45,485 bases of DNA, taken from the NCBI RefSeq assembly GCF_002150765.1, contig NZ_MUYM01000085.1, positions 1 to 45,485 of the forward strand, read 5' to 3'. This document shows positions 26,842-35,562 of this stretch, piece after piece (positions within the stretch are counted from its first letter, which is position 1; each line of letters opens with the position of its first letter). The translations under genes and the position numbers were made by a program. The notes under the pieces are model-generated. The model saw nothing but the letters and a program-made list of their open reading frames with translations. It ran no database searches and was not told where the DNA came from. Origin of the DNA: Lentzea kentuckyensis (GTDB lineage Bacteria; Actinomycetota; Actinomycetes; Mycobacteriales; Pseudonocardiaceae).

Positions 26842-27672
26842 TCACCCGGTGACCCAGCGCAGGCCGCGCATCAACGCGTGGCCCGCGAACCGCACCCCGG
26901 TGGCCTCGGCGATCGGCAGGTACGGCAGCCGCAACGGAATCCGTGCCCACAGCGGCAGGCTGGCGACGGCCGTGGCGGCGAGGATCGCGTACGGCCCCCG
27001 CGCGAGCACCGGCAAAGGAGCTTTGAACAGCAGGAACCGGGCAGCCTCACGGGCGTCGTGGGTGCTCTTCAGTTCGGCCCGATAGGAGTTGAGCCGCGCG
27101 TCGAGCTCGGCGGTCGTGCGCGGCGGGTCCACCACGCCCAACGCCTCGCCGATGACGGCCATGTCCGCGACGTACTCGTCGTAGTCGTCAAGGGGCTTCT
27201 CGCCGTATTTCTGGTGGCAGCGCAGGAAACTGTCGACCTCGGCCACGTGCACCCAGGCCAGCAGGTGCGGGTCGTCGGCACGGTACTGCCGGCCGTCCGG
27301 CGCGGTGCCGTGGATGTGCTGGTGCACGCGCCCGAGCCGGTCGACCGCCTGGCGCGCGTCCTCGGCCGTGCCGTAGGTGGTGACGCCGATGAACAGGCTC
27401 GTGCGCTGCAACCGTCCCCACGGATCGGTGCGGTAGTCGGAGTGCTGGGCGACCGCGGCCATCGCCAGCGGGTGCAACGACTGCAGCAGCAACGCCCGCA
27501 GCCCGCCGATGAACATGGCGTGATCGGCGTGGACGTGCCGGATCGGACGGTCGTCGGCGAACATGCGCGGGCCGGGCGTCTCGTGGATCCGCCGCGCGTG
27601 CTTCTCGCGCTCGGGACCCGCGACCCGCTCGAACAACGACTCGCTCAGCTGACGCCGCAGTGCCTCCAGCAT
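26842..27672 (-). CDS. MpaB/Lcp-type oxygenase (DUF2236)
   Basis: 276 aa of the haem-binding MpaB/rubber-oxygenase (latex-clearing) superfamily. Hallmarks: GGLRALLLQSLHPLAMAAVAQHSDYRTDPWGRLQRT, LLAWVHVAEVDSF, and a C-terminal helical segment. The conserved His residues in the SLHP and WVH motifs are the likely haem environment. Relatives oxidise polyprenes or modify mycophenolic acid in fungi; the substrate here is unknown. The ATG at 27672 fits the family start; a GTG at 27708 would add 12 residues with no support. No signal peptide is seen. Confidence 0.82.
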   Translation of the reverse strand: MLEALRRQLSESLFERVAGPEREKHARRIHETPGPRMFADDRPIRHVHADHAMFIGGLRALLLQSLHPLAMAAVAQHSDYRTDPWGRLQRTSLFIGVTTYGTAEDARQAVDRLGRVHQHIHGTAPDGRQYRADDPHLLAWVHVAEVDSFLRCHQKYGEKPLDDYDEYVADMAVIGEALGVVDPPRTTAELDARLNSYRAELKSTHDAREAARFLLFKAPLPVLARGPYAILAATAVASLPLWARIPLRLPYLPIAEATGVRFAGHALMRGLRWVTG

Positions 27673-27699
27673 GCACCCATCATGCGACGGAACAGCTGA

Positions 27700-27731
27700 G
27701 AACGGCACCCCGCTCGCACAGGGTGCCGTTC
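27700..27731 (-). terminator. Hairpin terminator downstream of the GH29-like gene
   Basis: GAACGGCACCC (27700-27710) and GGGTGCCGTTC (27721-27731), 11-bp perfect stem with a 10-nt loop, extended by AGCTGA/TCAGCT around a two-base bulge. It begins 12 bases beyond the stop of the minus-strand GH29-like gene. There is no T-run, as is common in actinomycetes. Confidence 0.65.
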
Positions 27732-27742
27732 AGCTTCCCCGA

Positions 27743-30625
27743 TCAGCCGATCGCGATCTGGTCCAGATCAGGAGCACCGGCGTTGTCGTTGCCGAACTTG
27801 ATGGTGTTCGCACCCGCGTTGAGCGTCACCGGCGACTCGGCCACGTACGGGGTGTTGTTGCCGACCCCGTCGAGCTTCACCTCGACCGGTGCACCGCCGT
27901 TGACGGACACGAAGTACGAGCGCGGCCCGTTCACGGTGAACTGGATGAACATCCGGTACGCCCCGGCGGCGGGCACGACCACGTTCGGGAAGGTCACCGA
28001 GGCGTCCGGACTGCCACCGATGTTGCGCACCTTCTCCCCGCCCGAGCACGTCCCGCAGCTGGTCAGGCCGGTGCTGCCGAACACGTTCGCCGAGTCCTCC
28101 GCCTCGCGCACGAACACGCGGTCCGCGGGCCTGGTGCGCACCGGCACCGTTCCCGACACGTTGCGGGCGGAGCTCAGCAGCTGGAACGAGGCGTTCACCG
28201 GGATGCTGACCGATCCCACGTCCTGTCCAGGCGCAGAGGTCGCGGTCCACACCCCCTCCAGCACACCCGCGAGGCGCATCGACGGACGCGTCGCCGGTGC
28301 GCCGGTCAGCGTCCAGCCCGCGGGCAGGACAGGGGCCAGCGAGACGTTGTCGATCTGGTCGTCGGCGTCGAGCCGCAGCCGTGCGGTGATCTTCACGGAC
28401 TGCTGGCCCGGCGCGACCCATTGCACGCCATGGGGTACGACGGTCAGCGTCGTCTTCGGCGTGTAGGTCGACGGCGGCAGCCCGCCGACCGAGATGCGGT
28501 CCAGGCCGAGCGGCTTACCCGTGCTGAACACTCGAAGCGTGTTGCGGCCCGCGTTCAACGGCACCGCGAGCGACGTCGGGGCGGGCACGTCGGCGCGGTC
28601 CGCCGGCACCGCGGCGGAAAGCGGTGCGCCGCCGTTCACCGACACGGAGACAGCAGAAGCCGCGGCCGACGTCAGGTCCAGCTGCAGGCGGTAAGTACCG
28701 GCCGTGGCAACGGAAACATCGCGATAGGTCACGGCGTTGCGCTCACCACCGCCGAGCCCGGTCACCTGCCGCGTGCCGGAACAGGCCGCGCAGAACTCGC
28801 CGCGCGCCGTACCCGACCGCGTCGCGTCCTCGGCCTCCAGCGCGGCGTCGCGGAACCCGCGCGGATAGCTGTGGCCGACCCGGATCTCGTCGATCCTCAG
28901 TTCCTTGAAGTAGACCGGTGCCTGCGGGCCACCCCAGGTGTTGAGCACGGTCAGCTTCAGGTACCGGGCCTGCTGCGCCCCGATGTCGATGAACTGCGTG
29001 CCGCGCGCGGACGGCAGTGCGCCGGTCCGCACGTGCCACCAGTCGCGTCCGTCGACAGACGCCGTCAGCTGGTAGTCCTTGATACGACTCGAATCCTCGG
29101 GGCGGCCGAACGACACGCGGGCGTGCGTGGGCGACGACTCGCGTTGGTTGATCGCGAGGAACGCGGCCTCCTTGCGCCGGCCGAGGTCCAGCGAGATCGA
29201 GACGGGCTGGGCGGCGTTGGCGTCCCAGTACTTCTCGTAGTTGCCGTCGGTCAGGTTCGACGCCGGGAAACCGTCCTCCGAGGACGTCGCCGACGCCTTG
29301 ACATCGGTGTAGAAGCCTTGCTGCCCAGCGGTTTCCACCGCGAACACGGTGTCGTACTCGTCCCACTTCGTGATGCCCTGGATCGTCAGGTGGCCCGCGG
29401 ACTGAGAGAACCGCATCCGCTCGCCGGTCCGCAGGTCGGTCACGCCGGTGACGCGATAGCCGTTGTCCCGCAGGCGAACGAAGTCAGCGCGGGGCTTGGT
29501 CACGACGTGCACGTACTGCTTGCCCGTCGACGGGTTGATGGTGATCACGCCGTGCGCGCCGTCGTTCCAGAACCCAGGCTGCATGCCGCCGTACAGGTAC
29601 CCGGCGCCCTCGACGCCCTGGATAGACTCCTGGATCGGCGGCACCCAGGTGGACATGAAGTTGTTGTACGCCTCCTGCTGCGCGGGCATGCGACCGTTGA
29701 CCATCGGCGTTTCGGCCATCAGCGACTTGATCGAGGAACCCGCGTTGGTGATGTAACGGCCGGTGTTCAGCCGCGTGTCGACGGCGTGGTTTCCGCCGTC
29801 GTACCACCAGTCGCCGGTGTTCGGGAGCTTGTAGCAGGCCTCGGACAGCCGTGGCATCGGTGTGAACGTCGCCGCCGGGTAGTCGTAGGACGGGAACATG
29901 CCGGTCTTCTGCTCGTTCGAGACCGTGTCCATGATCGGCGTGTCCTCGTTGTTGTTGCTCAACAACCAGGTGGGCTGCAGCTGCCGGATCTGTTCGTAGA
30001 GCTTGTTGCGCTCCCAGTACTCGTTGTCGTTGTCGATCCAGAACCCGGCGAGGTCGTTGTAGTTCTTCATGACCTCGAAGAAGAGGTCGTAGCTGTACTT
30101 GCCGAAGCCCTCACGCGTGGTGAGGTCGACCTGCTCACCCTTGTAGGCCGAGTAGGCGGCCGAGTCGAGCATCTGCACGCCCTGCTCGCTGTGCCACTGC
30201 GGGTCGTCGGTCATGTAGAGGATGACCTTGACGCCCTTGGCCTTGCCCGCCTTGGTGAGTTCGCCGAGCAGGTCGCGTTGCGTCGCGCAGCTGCCGGGGA
30301 TCTTCGACGGCCACGGCCGCGCGTAGCCCAGCCGCGAGTGGAACGTCGCCAGCACGACGTAGGAGGCGCCGAGCTTGCGCGCCTCGTCGATCCAGTAGTC
30401 GGGGGTCCACCCCCCGCCGGTGACGTCACGTTCCCACTCGGCGCAGTTCAGGTGCTTCGGGGCGGTGAACATGCCCCAGTGCAGGAAAAGGCCCGCGGTG
30501 GACTTGCGCAGCCATTCCTGCCTCGGGTGCCGCACCTCGGCCTGCGCCGGTGCCGACGCGGCCACGGTGATGAGGCCGGCGAGCAACGCGGCCACGACGG
30601 CCGCGCACAATCGTCGTAAAGCCAT
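27743..30625 (-). CDS. Secreted multi-domain GH29-like alpha-L-fucosidase homologue
   Basis: 960 aa. Signal peptide at residues 1-29. Residues about 35-430 form a GH29-like barrel (GLFLHWGMFTAPKHL; TQRDLLGELTKAGKAKGVKVILYM; GFWIDNDNEYW with candidate nucleophile Asp198). Then an F5/8 type-C (discoidin) domain (about 440-590), a CBM35-like domain (about 600-720), an NEW3/NPCBM-associated beta domain (about 730-825) and a second CBM35-like domain to the end. The usual HHDGF motif of fucosidases reads FHSRLG here (96-98) and the nucleophile is followed by N rather than G, so the substrate or even the activity may differ. The ATG is at 30625. The 108-bp gap to the lipoprotein gene upstream holds nothing clear. 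Confidence 0.8.
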   Translation of the reverse strand: MALRRLCAAVVAALLAGLITVAASAPAQAEVRHPRQEWLRKSTAGLFLHWGMFTAPKHLNCAEWERDVTGGGWTPDYWIDEARKLGASYVVLATFHSRLGYARPWPSKIPGSCATQRDLLGELTKAGKAKGVKVILYMTDDPQWHSEQGVQMLDSAAYSAYKGEQVDLTTREGFGKYSYDLFFEVMKNYNDLAGFWIDNDNEYWERNKLYEQIRQLQPTWLLSNNNEDTPIMDTVSNEQKTGMFPSYDYPAATFTPMPRLSEACYKLPNTGDWWYDGGNHAVDTRLNTGRYITNAGSSIKSLMAETPMVNGRMPAQQEAYNNFMSTWVPPIQESIQGVEGAGYLYGGMQPGFWNDGAHGVITINPSTGKQYVHVVTKPRADFVRLRDNGYRVTGVTDLRTGERMRFSQSAGHLTIQGITKWDEYDTVFAVETAGQQGFYTDVKASATSSEDGFPASNLTDGNYEKYWDANAAQPVSISLDLGRRKEAAFLAINQRESSPTHARVSFGRPEDSSRIKDYQLTASVDGRDWWHVRTGALPSARGTQFIDIGAQQARYLKLTVLNTWGGPQAPVYFKELRIDEIRVGHSYPRGFRDAALEAEDATRSGTARGEFCAACSGTRQVTGLGGGERNAVTYRDVSVATAGTYRLQLDLTSAAASAVSVSVNGGAPLSAAVPADRADVPAPTSLAVPLNAGRNTLRVFSTGKPLGLDRISVGGLPPSTYTPKTTLTVVPHGVQWVAPGQQSVKITARLRLDADDQIDNVSLAPVLPAGWTLTGAPATRPSMRLAGVLEGVWTATSAPGQDVGSVSIPVNASFQLLSSARNVSGTVPVRTRPADRVFVREAEDSANVFGSTGLTSCGTCSGGEKVRNIGGSPDASVTFPNVVVPAAGAYRMFIQFTVNGPRSYFVSVNGGAPVEVKLDGVGNNTPYVAESPVTLNAGANTIKFGNDNAGAPDLDQIAIG

Positions 30626-30733
30626 GATCCACGCATTCTCGTCGGGGCGGCGGCGAGAGGTCCGATGATTACAACCGGAAGAACGCCGGTCAAGCCCCTG
30701 TTACGCGTGCGTTGATCAGACCCATCCGATCTG

Positions 30734-31387
30734 TCAGGACACCTGAACGGCCCGATCGGGCTTGAGCGTGCCGTCGCGCAGCCACCACCTCGTCAGCGAG
30801 GCGCCGGTCGGGCAGCAGTTCGCGTCGCTCGGCCGGTACCAGAGCTCCTTGACGGTGATCACGCCCTTCTCGAACCGCGGATCGGACAGCAACGGCACGT
30901 GAAACGCGTCGTCGCGCATCGTCGTCGCGCTGATCTCGCCGACCAGCTCCAGGTTGCCGTTGTTCGCTCGCACCACGATCAACCCGAACGCGAGCTGGCT
31001 CGCCGCGGTGCCACCGCCGTTGTCGCAGCCGAGGTTGACCGCGGCCTCGTCGCGGCCGTCCGCGTCGACGTCACCGAACCAGACGGGCCTTTCCGAGTGG
31101 ATCCAGAGGTCCACCCCGCCCCACGTCGTGGAGGTGGCCTTCGCCGCGCCTTCCCGGAACCGCACGGGCTTCTCGACGCCGCAGAACTCCGCCGGGAGCG
31201 TCGCCTGCTGCCAGTCCACGCTGTGCAGGTCGTCAGGTGCCTTGCCGAGCGAGGGTTTCGTCCCCGCGGACGGTTCGGTCGTCACGACGGTCGTGTTGCC
31301 CGGTTCCGGTGCGCCCGTGACCTTCGGTCCGACCGTTGGGTCCCCACATGCGGCCAGCAGCAACAAGAGTGGCAGAACGCGTCTCAT
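30734..31387 (-). CDS. Lipoprotein with FG-GAP-like calcium motif
   Basis: 217 aa. A lipoprotein signal peptide (MRRVLPLLLLLAACGD, lipobox LAAC) anchors it outside the membrane. A Thr/Pro-rich linker follows, then a domain with DVDADGRDEAAVNL, a calcium-loop motif of FG-GAP/integrin-alpha-type repeats, and cysteines in CGVEK, GCDNGG and NCCPTG. The ATG at 31387 has AAGGGAG at a good spacing and lies only 11 bp after the stop of the TIR-WD40 gene, so both are in one operon. I do not recognise a named family. An extracellular partner for the TIR-WD40 membrane protein is possible (inference). Confidence 0.75.
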   Translation of the reverse strand: MRRVLPLLLLLAACGDPTVGPKVTGAPEPGNTTVVTTEPSAGTKPSLGKAPDDLHSVDWQQATLPAEFCGVEKPVRFREGAAKATSTTWGGVDLWIHSERPVWFGDVDADGRDEAAVNLGCDNGGGTAASQLAFGLIVVRANNGNLELVGEISATTMRDDAFHVPLLSDPRFEKGVITVKELWYRPSDANCCPTGASLTRWWLRDGTLKPDRAVQVS

Positions 31388-31398
31388 GAAAACTCCCT

Positions 31399-34068
31399 TC
31401 ACGCGCACGGCGGGTCGTAAGGGATGTCCGGAAGGTACTGCCGCCACTCGGTTTCCGGAATGCGCGACGAGTCGACGCACAGCCGTGCGAGCAACTGCGG
31501 CACGTCGATGCTCCAGATGGTCGTGCGCACGCCGTCCGCACCGCCGAGCATCGTGCCGTCCGGGCTGAACGCGATGGCAGCGGCGGTGTAGCGGCCGCCC
31601 GCCCGCAGGGTCGACACCTCGACCGGACGGGTCGGATCGGTGACGTCCCACAGCACGACCTCGCCGGACTCGCCCGCGCTGGCCAGCCGCTTCCCGTCCG
31701 GATGCAGGGCGAGATGACGAACGCTGCCCACGTGCCGGAGCGCGGTCGCGATCCGGGCGCCGTCAGCCACGTCCCACATGGTGATCAGCCCGGTGCGGCT
31801 GCCGGTGATCACGACGTCGCCGATGGGGTGGAACAGCACGGACTCGATCGGATCGGACTTCGTGTCGAACGTGCGGAGCAACCCCGGTGCGTCGGGTTCG
31901 CGGACGTCCCACAGCTGCAGGGTTTCGCCCTTGTCCCCCACGGTGACGGCACGGTCGCCGGAGCCGAACGAGATGCCGTGCGGGGTGCCGTTGGATCCCG
32001 GCAGCTCGGCGGCGGCCCGCACCTGATCGCCGTCGGGCACCCAGAGCCGGAAGCCTCCAGGCAGCGGTGCCGCGCCGATCAGCCTGCCGTCCCGGCGGAA
32101 CACGAGGCTTTCCGCGCGCTCGGTGTGCACCGGCGGGTCGCCGGTCGCGGGATCGGTGAGCGCGACCGGGAGCCCGCTGGCGATCCGCGTGCCGTCCGGA
32201 CTGAACGCGAGCTGCGGGCTGCCGCCGATGTTGAACGTCCTGAGCGCGCGGATCTCGCGGGGGCGCGTGACGTTCGTCAGGTCGTAGAGCTTCGTCGGGA
32301 ATCCCGTGGCCAGCTGGTGGTTCGCCCCGAACGCCAGCGTGTTGCTGCTACCCGGCAGCACCATGACGGCGCCGGAGCGGGAAGCGTTGAGCACGTTCCA
32401 CAGCCGCACGTTCTCGCCGGCCGTGGCGAGGGTGCGTGAGTCGGCGCTGAAGGACAGCCCGTTGATCCCCTCGACGTGGCCGAGCAACGGCTGGGCGGTA
32501 CGCGGCCGGATCGGATCGCTCACGTCCCACAGGTGGACCACACCGTTGCCGTCGCCGAACGCGAGCGACTGCCCGTCCTGGGCGAAGGCCAGCGACGTCA
32601 CGAACTGGCTCGCGCCGGACAGCACGCTGTACTGACCGGGGCTCGTGGTGTTCCACAACCGGACCGTGTCGTCCTGGGCGCCGCTGGCGAGCAGGCCGCC
32701 GACCGGAGCGAACCGCAGCGTCCTGATGTCGTTGGTGTGCCCGGACAGAACGGCTTTCCTGATGGGCTGCCCGGTGATGTCCCACAGCTCGATGATGCCC
32801 TCCGAGCCGGGCAACGCGATGGTCGTCCCGTCGGCGCTGACCGCGCTCGTCCAGCCGATCGAATCACTGGCCTGCTGGAACTCGGTGGCCAACCTGGGCG
32901 CCAGCGGATCGGTGACGTCGAGCAACCACGTGTGCGCGCCCATCCCCGAGACGGTCAGGACGGGCCTGCCCGGTACGAACGCGAGCGAGCTCAGTCCGGT
33001 GGTGCCAGCGTTCCAGGTGACACTCCGCTTCGGGTCCGCGGTGTCGGCGATCAGCACGGCACCGCCGGACGTAGTCGCCGCGACGAACGCGCCGTCCGGG
33101 CTGAACCGCACCGCGGTCGCGTTGGTCATCGGGATCCTCGCGCGTTCGGACCTGCCCTCGTACAGTGCGATCCCGTCCTTCGTGGCCACCGCGATCACGT
33201 TCTCCCGCGGGCTGAACGCCACGTCCACAGCCGATTTCGGGGTCGGCACCACCCGCGGGATCGACGGGCTTTCCATCAGCGCCCCCACGACCTCCGCCGT
33301 CGGTGACATCCGGTAGGCCTGGGCGAGCAGCTGACGGGCGGTGTTCGGGCGGGAGTCGCGCATGGCCGCGGCCTGCGCGACGAGTTGCCGTGACGTGGCC
33401 ACGAGCGTCTGCCGCTGGGCCCGGTCGCTCTGCTGCTCCGAACGGACTGCGAAGATCACGGCGGCGACCAGCAGCACGACCAGGACGGAGATCGCGGCGA
33501 TGACGGTCCGTTTGGTGCGGCGGCGTTCGGCGATGTGGTGACCGATCAGCTCGGTCTTCTCGACGCCGTCCAGCGGCGCCACCACGTCCGCCAGCACCGC
33601 CTCCCACTGCGGGTTGCGCGGGTCGAGCTCGACGTCGCGGACCGCGCGCAGGTCGACGCAGCGCGGTTCGGGGATGTCGTGCAACGCCTCGGGCAGCGCG
33701 GTGGTGCGCTCGCGGTCGAGAACTCCGTTGTCCCACACCGCCTCGCCGTCGGTGAGCAGCACGAACAGGGTGCGGCGCTCGCGGTTCTCCAGCCACCAGG
33801 CCACTTCCTTGCCGACCCAGCGCGACCCGGCGGACGCGGGCGAGGCGAGCAGCAGGAAGTTCTCCGCGTTCGCCAAGCCGTCGAGAATGGCCTGCGTGAG
33901 GTCGGATTCGGCGGCCAGCACGGAGTTGTCGAGGAACACCCGCCGCTGGCGAGGGCGGTACCAGGGCTTCGCGAACTTCTCGACGCCCTCCTGCAGCGAC
34001 GGGCCGAGTGCGTGGTCCGTCGCGTGGCTGTACGAAATGAACGCGGCATACGTCCTGTCGCCGGGCAT
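31399..34068 (-). CDS. TIR - transmembrane - WD40 repeat protein
   Basis: 889 aa. Residues 1 to about 165 are a TIR domain: YAAFISYSHATD, RRVFLDNSVL, ENFLLLASPASAGSRWVGKEVAWW, with Glu88 at the position of the catalytic Glu of NADase TIRs. After a basic ERRRTKR stretch comes one transmembrane helix (about 188-208). A short helical linker leads to a long WD40-like propeller array (about 260-880; blades such as LRFAPVGGLLASGAQDDTVRLWN and LALHPDGKRLASAGESGEVVLWD). The TIR would be inside and, with one TM, the propeller outside the membrane. The ATG at 34068 follows GAGGGGG. It is divergent from a SLATT protein and heads an operon with a lipoprotein. A role in signalling or cell-suicide immunity is inferred. 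Confidence 0.87.
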   Translation of the reverse strand: MPGDRTYAAFISYSHATDHALGPSLQEGVEKFAKPWYRPRQRRVFLDNSVLAAESDLTQAILDGLANAENFLLLASPASAGSRWVGKEVAWWLENRERRTLFVLLTDGEAVWDNGVLDRERTTALPEALHDIPEPRCVDLRAVRDVELDPRNPQWEAVLADVVAPLDGVEKTELIGHHIAERRRTKRTVIAAISVLVVLLVAAVIFAVRSEQQSDRAQRQTLVATSRQLVAQAAAMRDSRPNTARQLLAQAYRMSPTAEVVGALMESPSIPRVVPTPKSAVDVAFSPRENVIAVATKDGIALYEGRSERARIPMTNATAVRFSPDGAFVAATTSGGAVLIADTADPKRSVTWNAGTTGLSSLAFVPGRPVLTVSGMGAHTWLLDVTDPLAPRLATEFQQASDSIGWTSAVSADGTTIALPGSEGIIELWDITGQPIRKAVLSGHTNDIRTLRFAPVGGLLASGAQDDTVRLWNTTSPGQYSVLSGASQFVTSLAFAQDGQSLAFGDGNGVVHLWDVSDPIRPRTAQPLLGHVEGINGLSFSADSRTLATAGENVRLWNVLNASRSGAVMVLPGSSNTLAFGANHQLATGFPTKLYDLTNVTRPREIRALRTFNIGGSPQLAFSPDGTRIASGLPVALTDPATGDPPVHTERAESLVFRRDGRLIGAAPLPGGFRLWVPDGDQVRAAAELPGSNGTPHGISFGSGDRAVTVGDKGETLQLWDVREPDAPGLLRTFDTKSDPIESVLFHPIGDVVITGSRTGLITMWDVADGARIATALRHVGSVRHLALHPDGKRLASAGESGEVVLWDVTDPTRPVEVSTLRAGGRYTAAAIAFSPDGTMLGGADGVRTTIWSIDVPQLLARLCVDSSRIPETEWRQYLPDIPYDPPCA

Positions 34069-34203
34069 CCCCGCATCCCCCTCGGCTGTACGGGTGAACA
34101 CCCCTACATCGCCTCGGAAGGGGTCACCGTTATGGCCCCGGCGTGGTACCACACGTTTGGTGGCTCACGACCAGCGCAGTCGGAAGAGGAGAGAAGGAAC
34201 CGG

Positions 34204-35070
34204 ATGAACGACGAGCACCTGCCCGGCTTCTACCACGACGCGGAGGCGGCATCCCGCAACGGCCAGCGCGGCACGCTGCTGCTCAGCCGCATCCGCCTCC
34301 TCGGCGCGGTGGCCGCCGCGGTGGGGGGTGCGTTCAAGTGGCAGATCGGCGGGGGCGTCGACATCTGGGCCTGGGTGGCCCTGGTCGGGTTCCTCGTCGC
34401 GCTGTTCGCCGAGTTCCTGCTGTGGGTGATGCATCCCGAGCTGAAGTGGAACGCGGGCCGCGCCGTGGCCGAACGCGTGAAGTCGCTGGCGTGGCGCTAC
34501 GCCGTCGCGGGCGACCCGTTCCCCGACACCGCGCAGAACGCCCGCAAGGACCTCGAGGCGAGCATCTCCGAAGCCGTCGCCGAGCACCGCAGGACGTTGC
34601 TGCTCACCAGCACCAACCCCACCGGCGACCAGAAGATGGCCGAACTGCGCGCCAAGCCGTTCACCGACCGCCTCACCGCCTACCGCGACGACCGCGTGCT
34701 CAGCCAGCTGAACTGGTACCGCGACAAGGCCGCCGGCAACGAGACCCGCGCGAACATCGCCCGCACCCTGCTGTTCGCGGGCGAGTTCGTCGCGATCCTG
34801 TTCGCCATCCTGCGCATCAACGGCGCGTGGGACGTCGACCTGTCCGGTGTGATGGCCGCGGCGGTGGCGGGCGGCGCGGCCTGGATAGGGCTGCGCCAGT
34901 TCGAGAACCTCAAGGTCGCCTACACCGCGGCGGCCGGCGAACTCGCCGACATCTACCAGCGCCTGCCCTCCACGCCCGAGGGCGACTGGCCGAACGTGGT
35001 CGCCGACGCCGAGGCCGTGATCAGCAAGGAACACACCGCGTGGCTAGCGTCGCGCCCAAGCACCGCCTGA
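34204..35070 (+). CDS. SLATT-domain membrane protein (DUF4231 type)
   Basis: 288 aa with two pairs of transmembrane helices: about 30-46 and 56-76, then about 195-213 and 221-238. Both halves resemble SLATT modules; the C-terminal VVADAEAVISKEHTAWLASR is typical of the family and the middle NWYRDKAAGNETR precedes the second TM pair. SLATT proteins were defined as two-TM effectors associated with SMODS and SLOG nucleotide-signalling systems and are predicted to permeabilise membranes; that activity is not shown here. No nucleotidyltransferase or SLOG gene is adjacent. The ATG at 34204 has a strong GGAAGAGGAGAG region upstream. It is divergent from the TIR-WD40 gene across a 135-bp promoter region. 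Confidence 0.8.
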   Translation: MNDEHLPGFYHDAEAASRNGQRGTLLLSRIRLLGAVAAAVGGAFKWQIGGGVDIWAWVALVGFLVALFAEFLLWVMHPELKWNAGRAVAERVKSLAWRYAVAGDPFPDTAQNARKDLEASISEAVAEHRRTLLLTSTNPTGDQKMAELRAKPFTDRLTAYRDDRVLSQLNWYRDKAAGNETRANIARTLLFAGEFVAILFAILRINGAWDVDLSGVMAAAVAGGAAWIGLRQFENLKVAYTAAAGELADIYQRLPSTPEGDWPNVVADAEAVISKEHTAWLASRPSTA

Positions 35071-35090
35071 TCCTGCAGCCCCCGGCCGTC

Positions 35091-35145
35091 AACCATGAAC
35101 GGCGCTTTCGTGGACCTGAGGTGGACAAAAGCGCCGTTCATGGTT
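35091..35145. terminator. Bidirectional terminator / inverted repeat between convergent genes
   Basis: AACCATGAACGGCGCTTT (35091-35108) and AAAGCGCCGTTCATGGTT (35128-35145), perfect 18-bp arms with a 19-nt centre containing GACCTGAGGTGG. It sits between the stops of the SLATT gene and the TerB-like gene and touches the latter. The layout recalls the elements at 1-49 and 24727-24779 but the sequence differs. Confidence 0.75.
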
Positions 35146-35532
35146 CTAAGCAAGAGCTTCGACGACTCGGGTCACCATCTCCCTCTCCGTCGCGGCCACC
35201 TCGCCGTCCGCGCCCGCCACCGAGCGGCACATCTCCGTCACGGCGGCGCGGAAGATCGACACGTCGCGCGGTTCGTGGGCGTTGATGATCTCGACCGAGG
35301 AGCGCAGCGCGGCCAGCACGCCTGCCTCCACATCGGACGCCGACCCCGTGGGCAGCGCGGGTGGCGCGGCGGCGACGATCGCGCGCAGGTCGTCCGAGAG
35401 CAGGGACATGGCCCTGATGCCGGCGTAGCTCTCCTCGTCCACCGAGCCGGGATCCGCCGTGGACACCAGCACCATCGCACCGAAAACGGCCGTGCGGAGG
35501 GTCTGCCCCTCCGCCTCCGTGTACGCAGTCAT
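35146..35532 (-). CDS. TerB-like helical protein
   Basis: 128 aa, all-helical and acidic. The C-terminal CRSVAGADGEVAATEREMVTRVVEAL resembles the TerB (tellurite resistance) signature, in which an A-D-G-x-V/I-x-x-x-E loop binds metal. The N-terminal half (GQTLRTAVFGAMVLVSTADPG) may be a second, degenerate repeat of the same motif. The function is unknown; TerB-like proteins occur in stress and phage-response loci. The ATG at 35532 lies seven bases after a -10-like TAGGCT, so the mRNA is probably leaderless. It is divergent from the XRE-cupin regulator with only 30 bp between the start codons. Confidence 0.65.
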   Translation of the reverse strand: MTAYTEAEGQTLRTAVFGAMVLVSTADPGSVDEESYAGIRAMSLLSDDLRAIVAAAPPALPTGSASDVEAGVLAALRSSVEIINAHEPRDVSIFRAAVTEMCRSVAGADGEVAATEREMVTRVVEALA

Positions 35533-35539
35533 GGGCGCA

Positions 35540-35545
35540 AGCCTA
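35540..35545 (-). promoter_or_regulatory. -10 box of leaderless TerB-like mRNA
   Basis: Minus-strand TAGGCT, seven bases before the ATG at 35532; no Shine-Dalgarno. Confidence 0.4.
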
Positions 35546-35562
35546 TGCAACGATCAGTGGCT

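Noticed and set aside
27671..30619. 982-codon open frame on the plus strand across the GH29-like gene
   Set aside because: It is Arg/Val/His-rich with no domain, runs exactly opposite a gene with signal peptide and recognisable domains, and reflects the GC skew of the third codon position.
31438..31651. Upstream extension of the lipoprotein frame into the TIR-WD40 gene
   Set aside because: The lipobox signal peptide and a good ribosome site mark the start at 31387; the extension is the shadow of the upstream gene.
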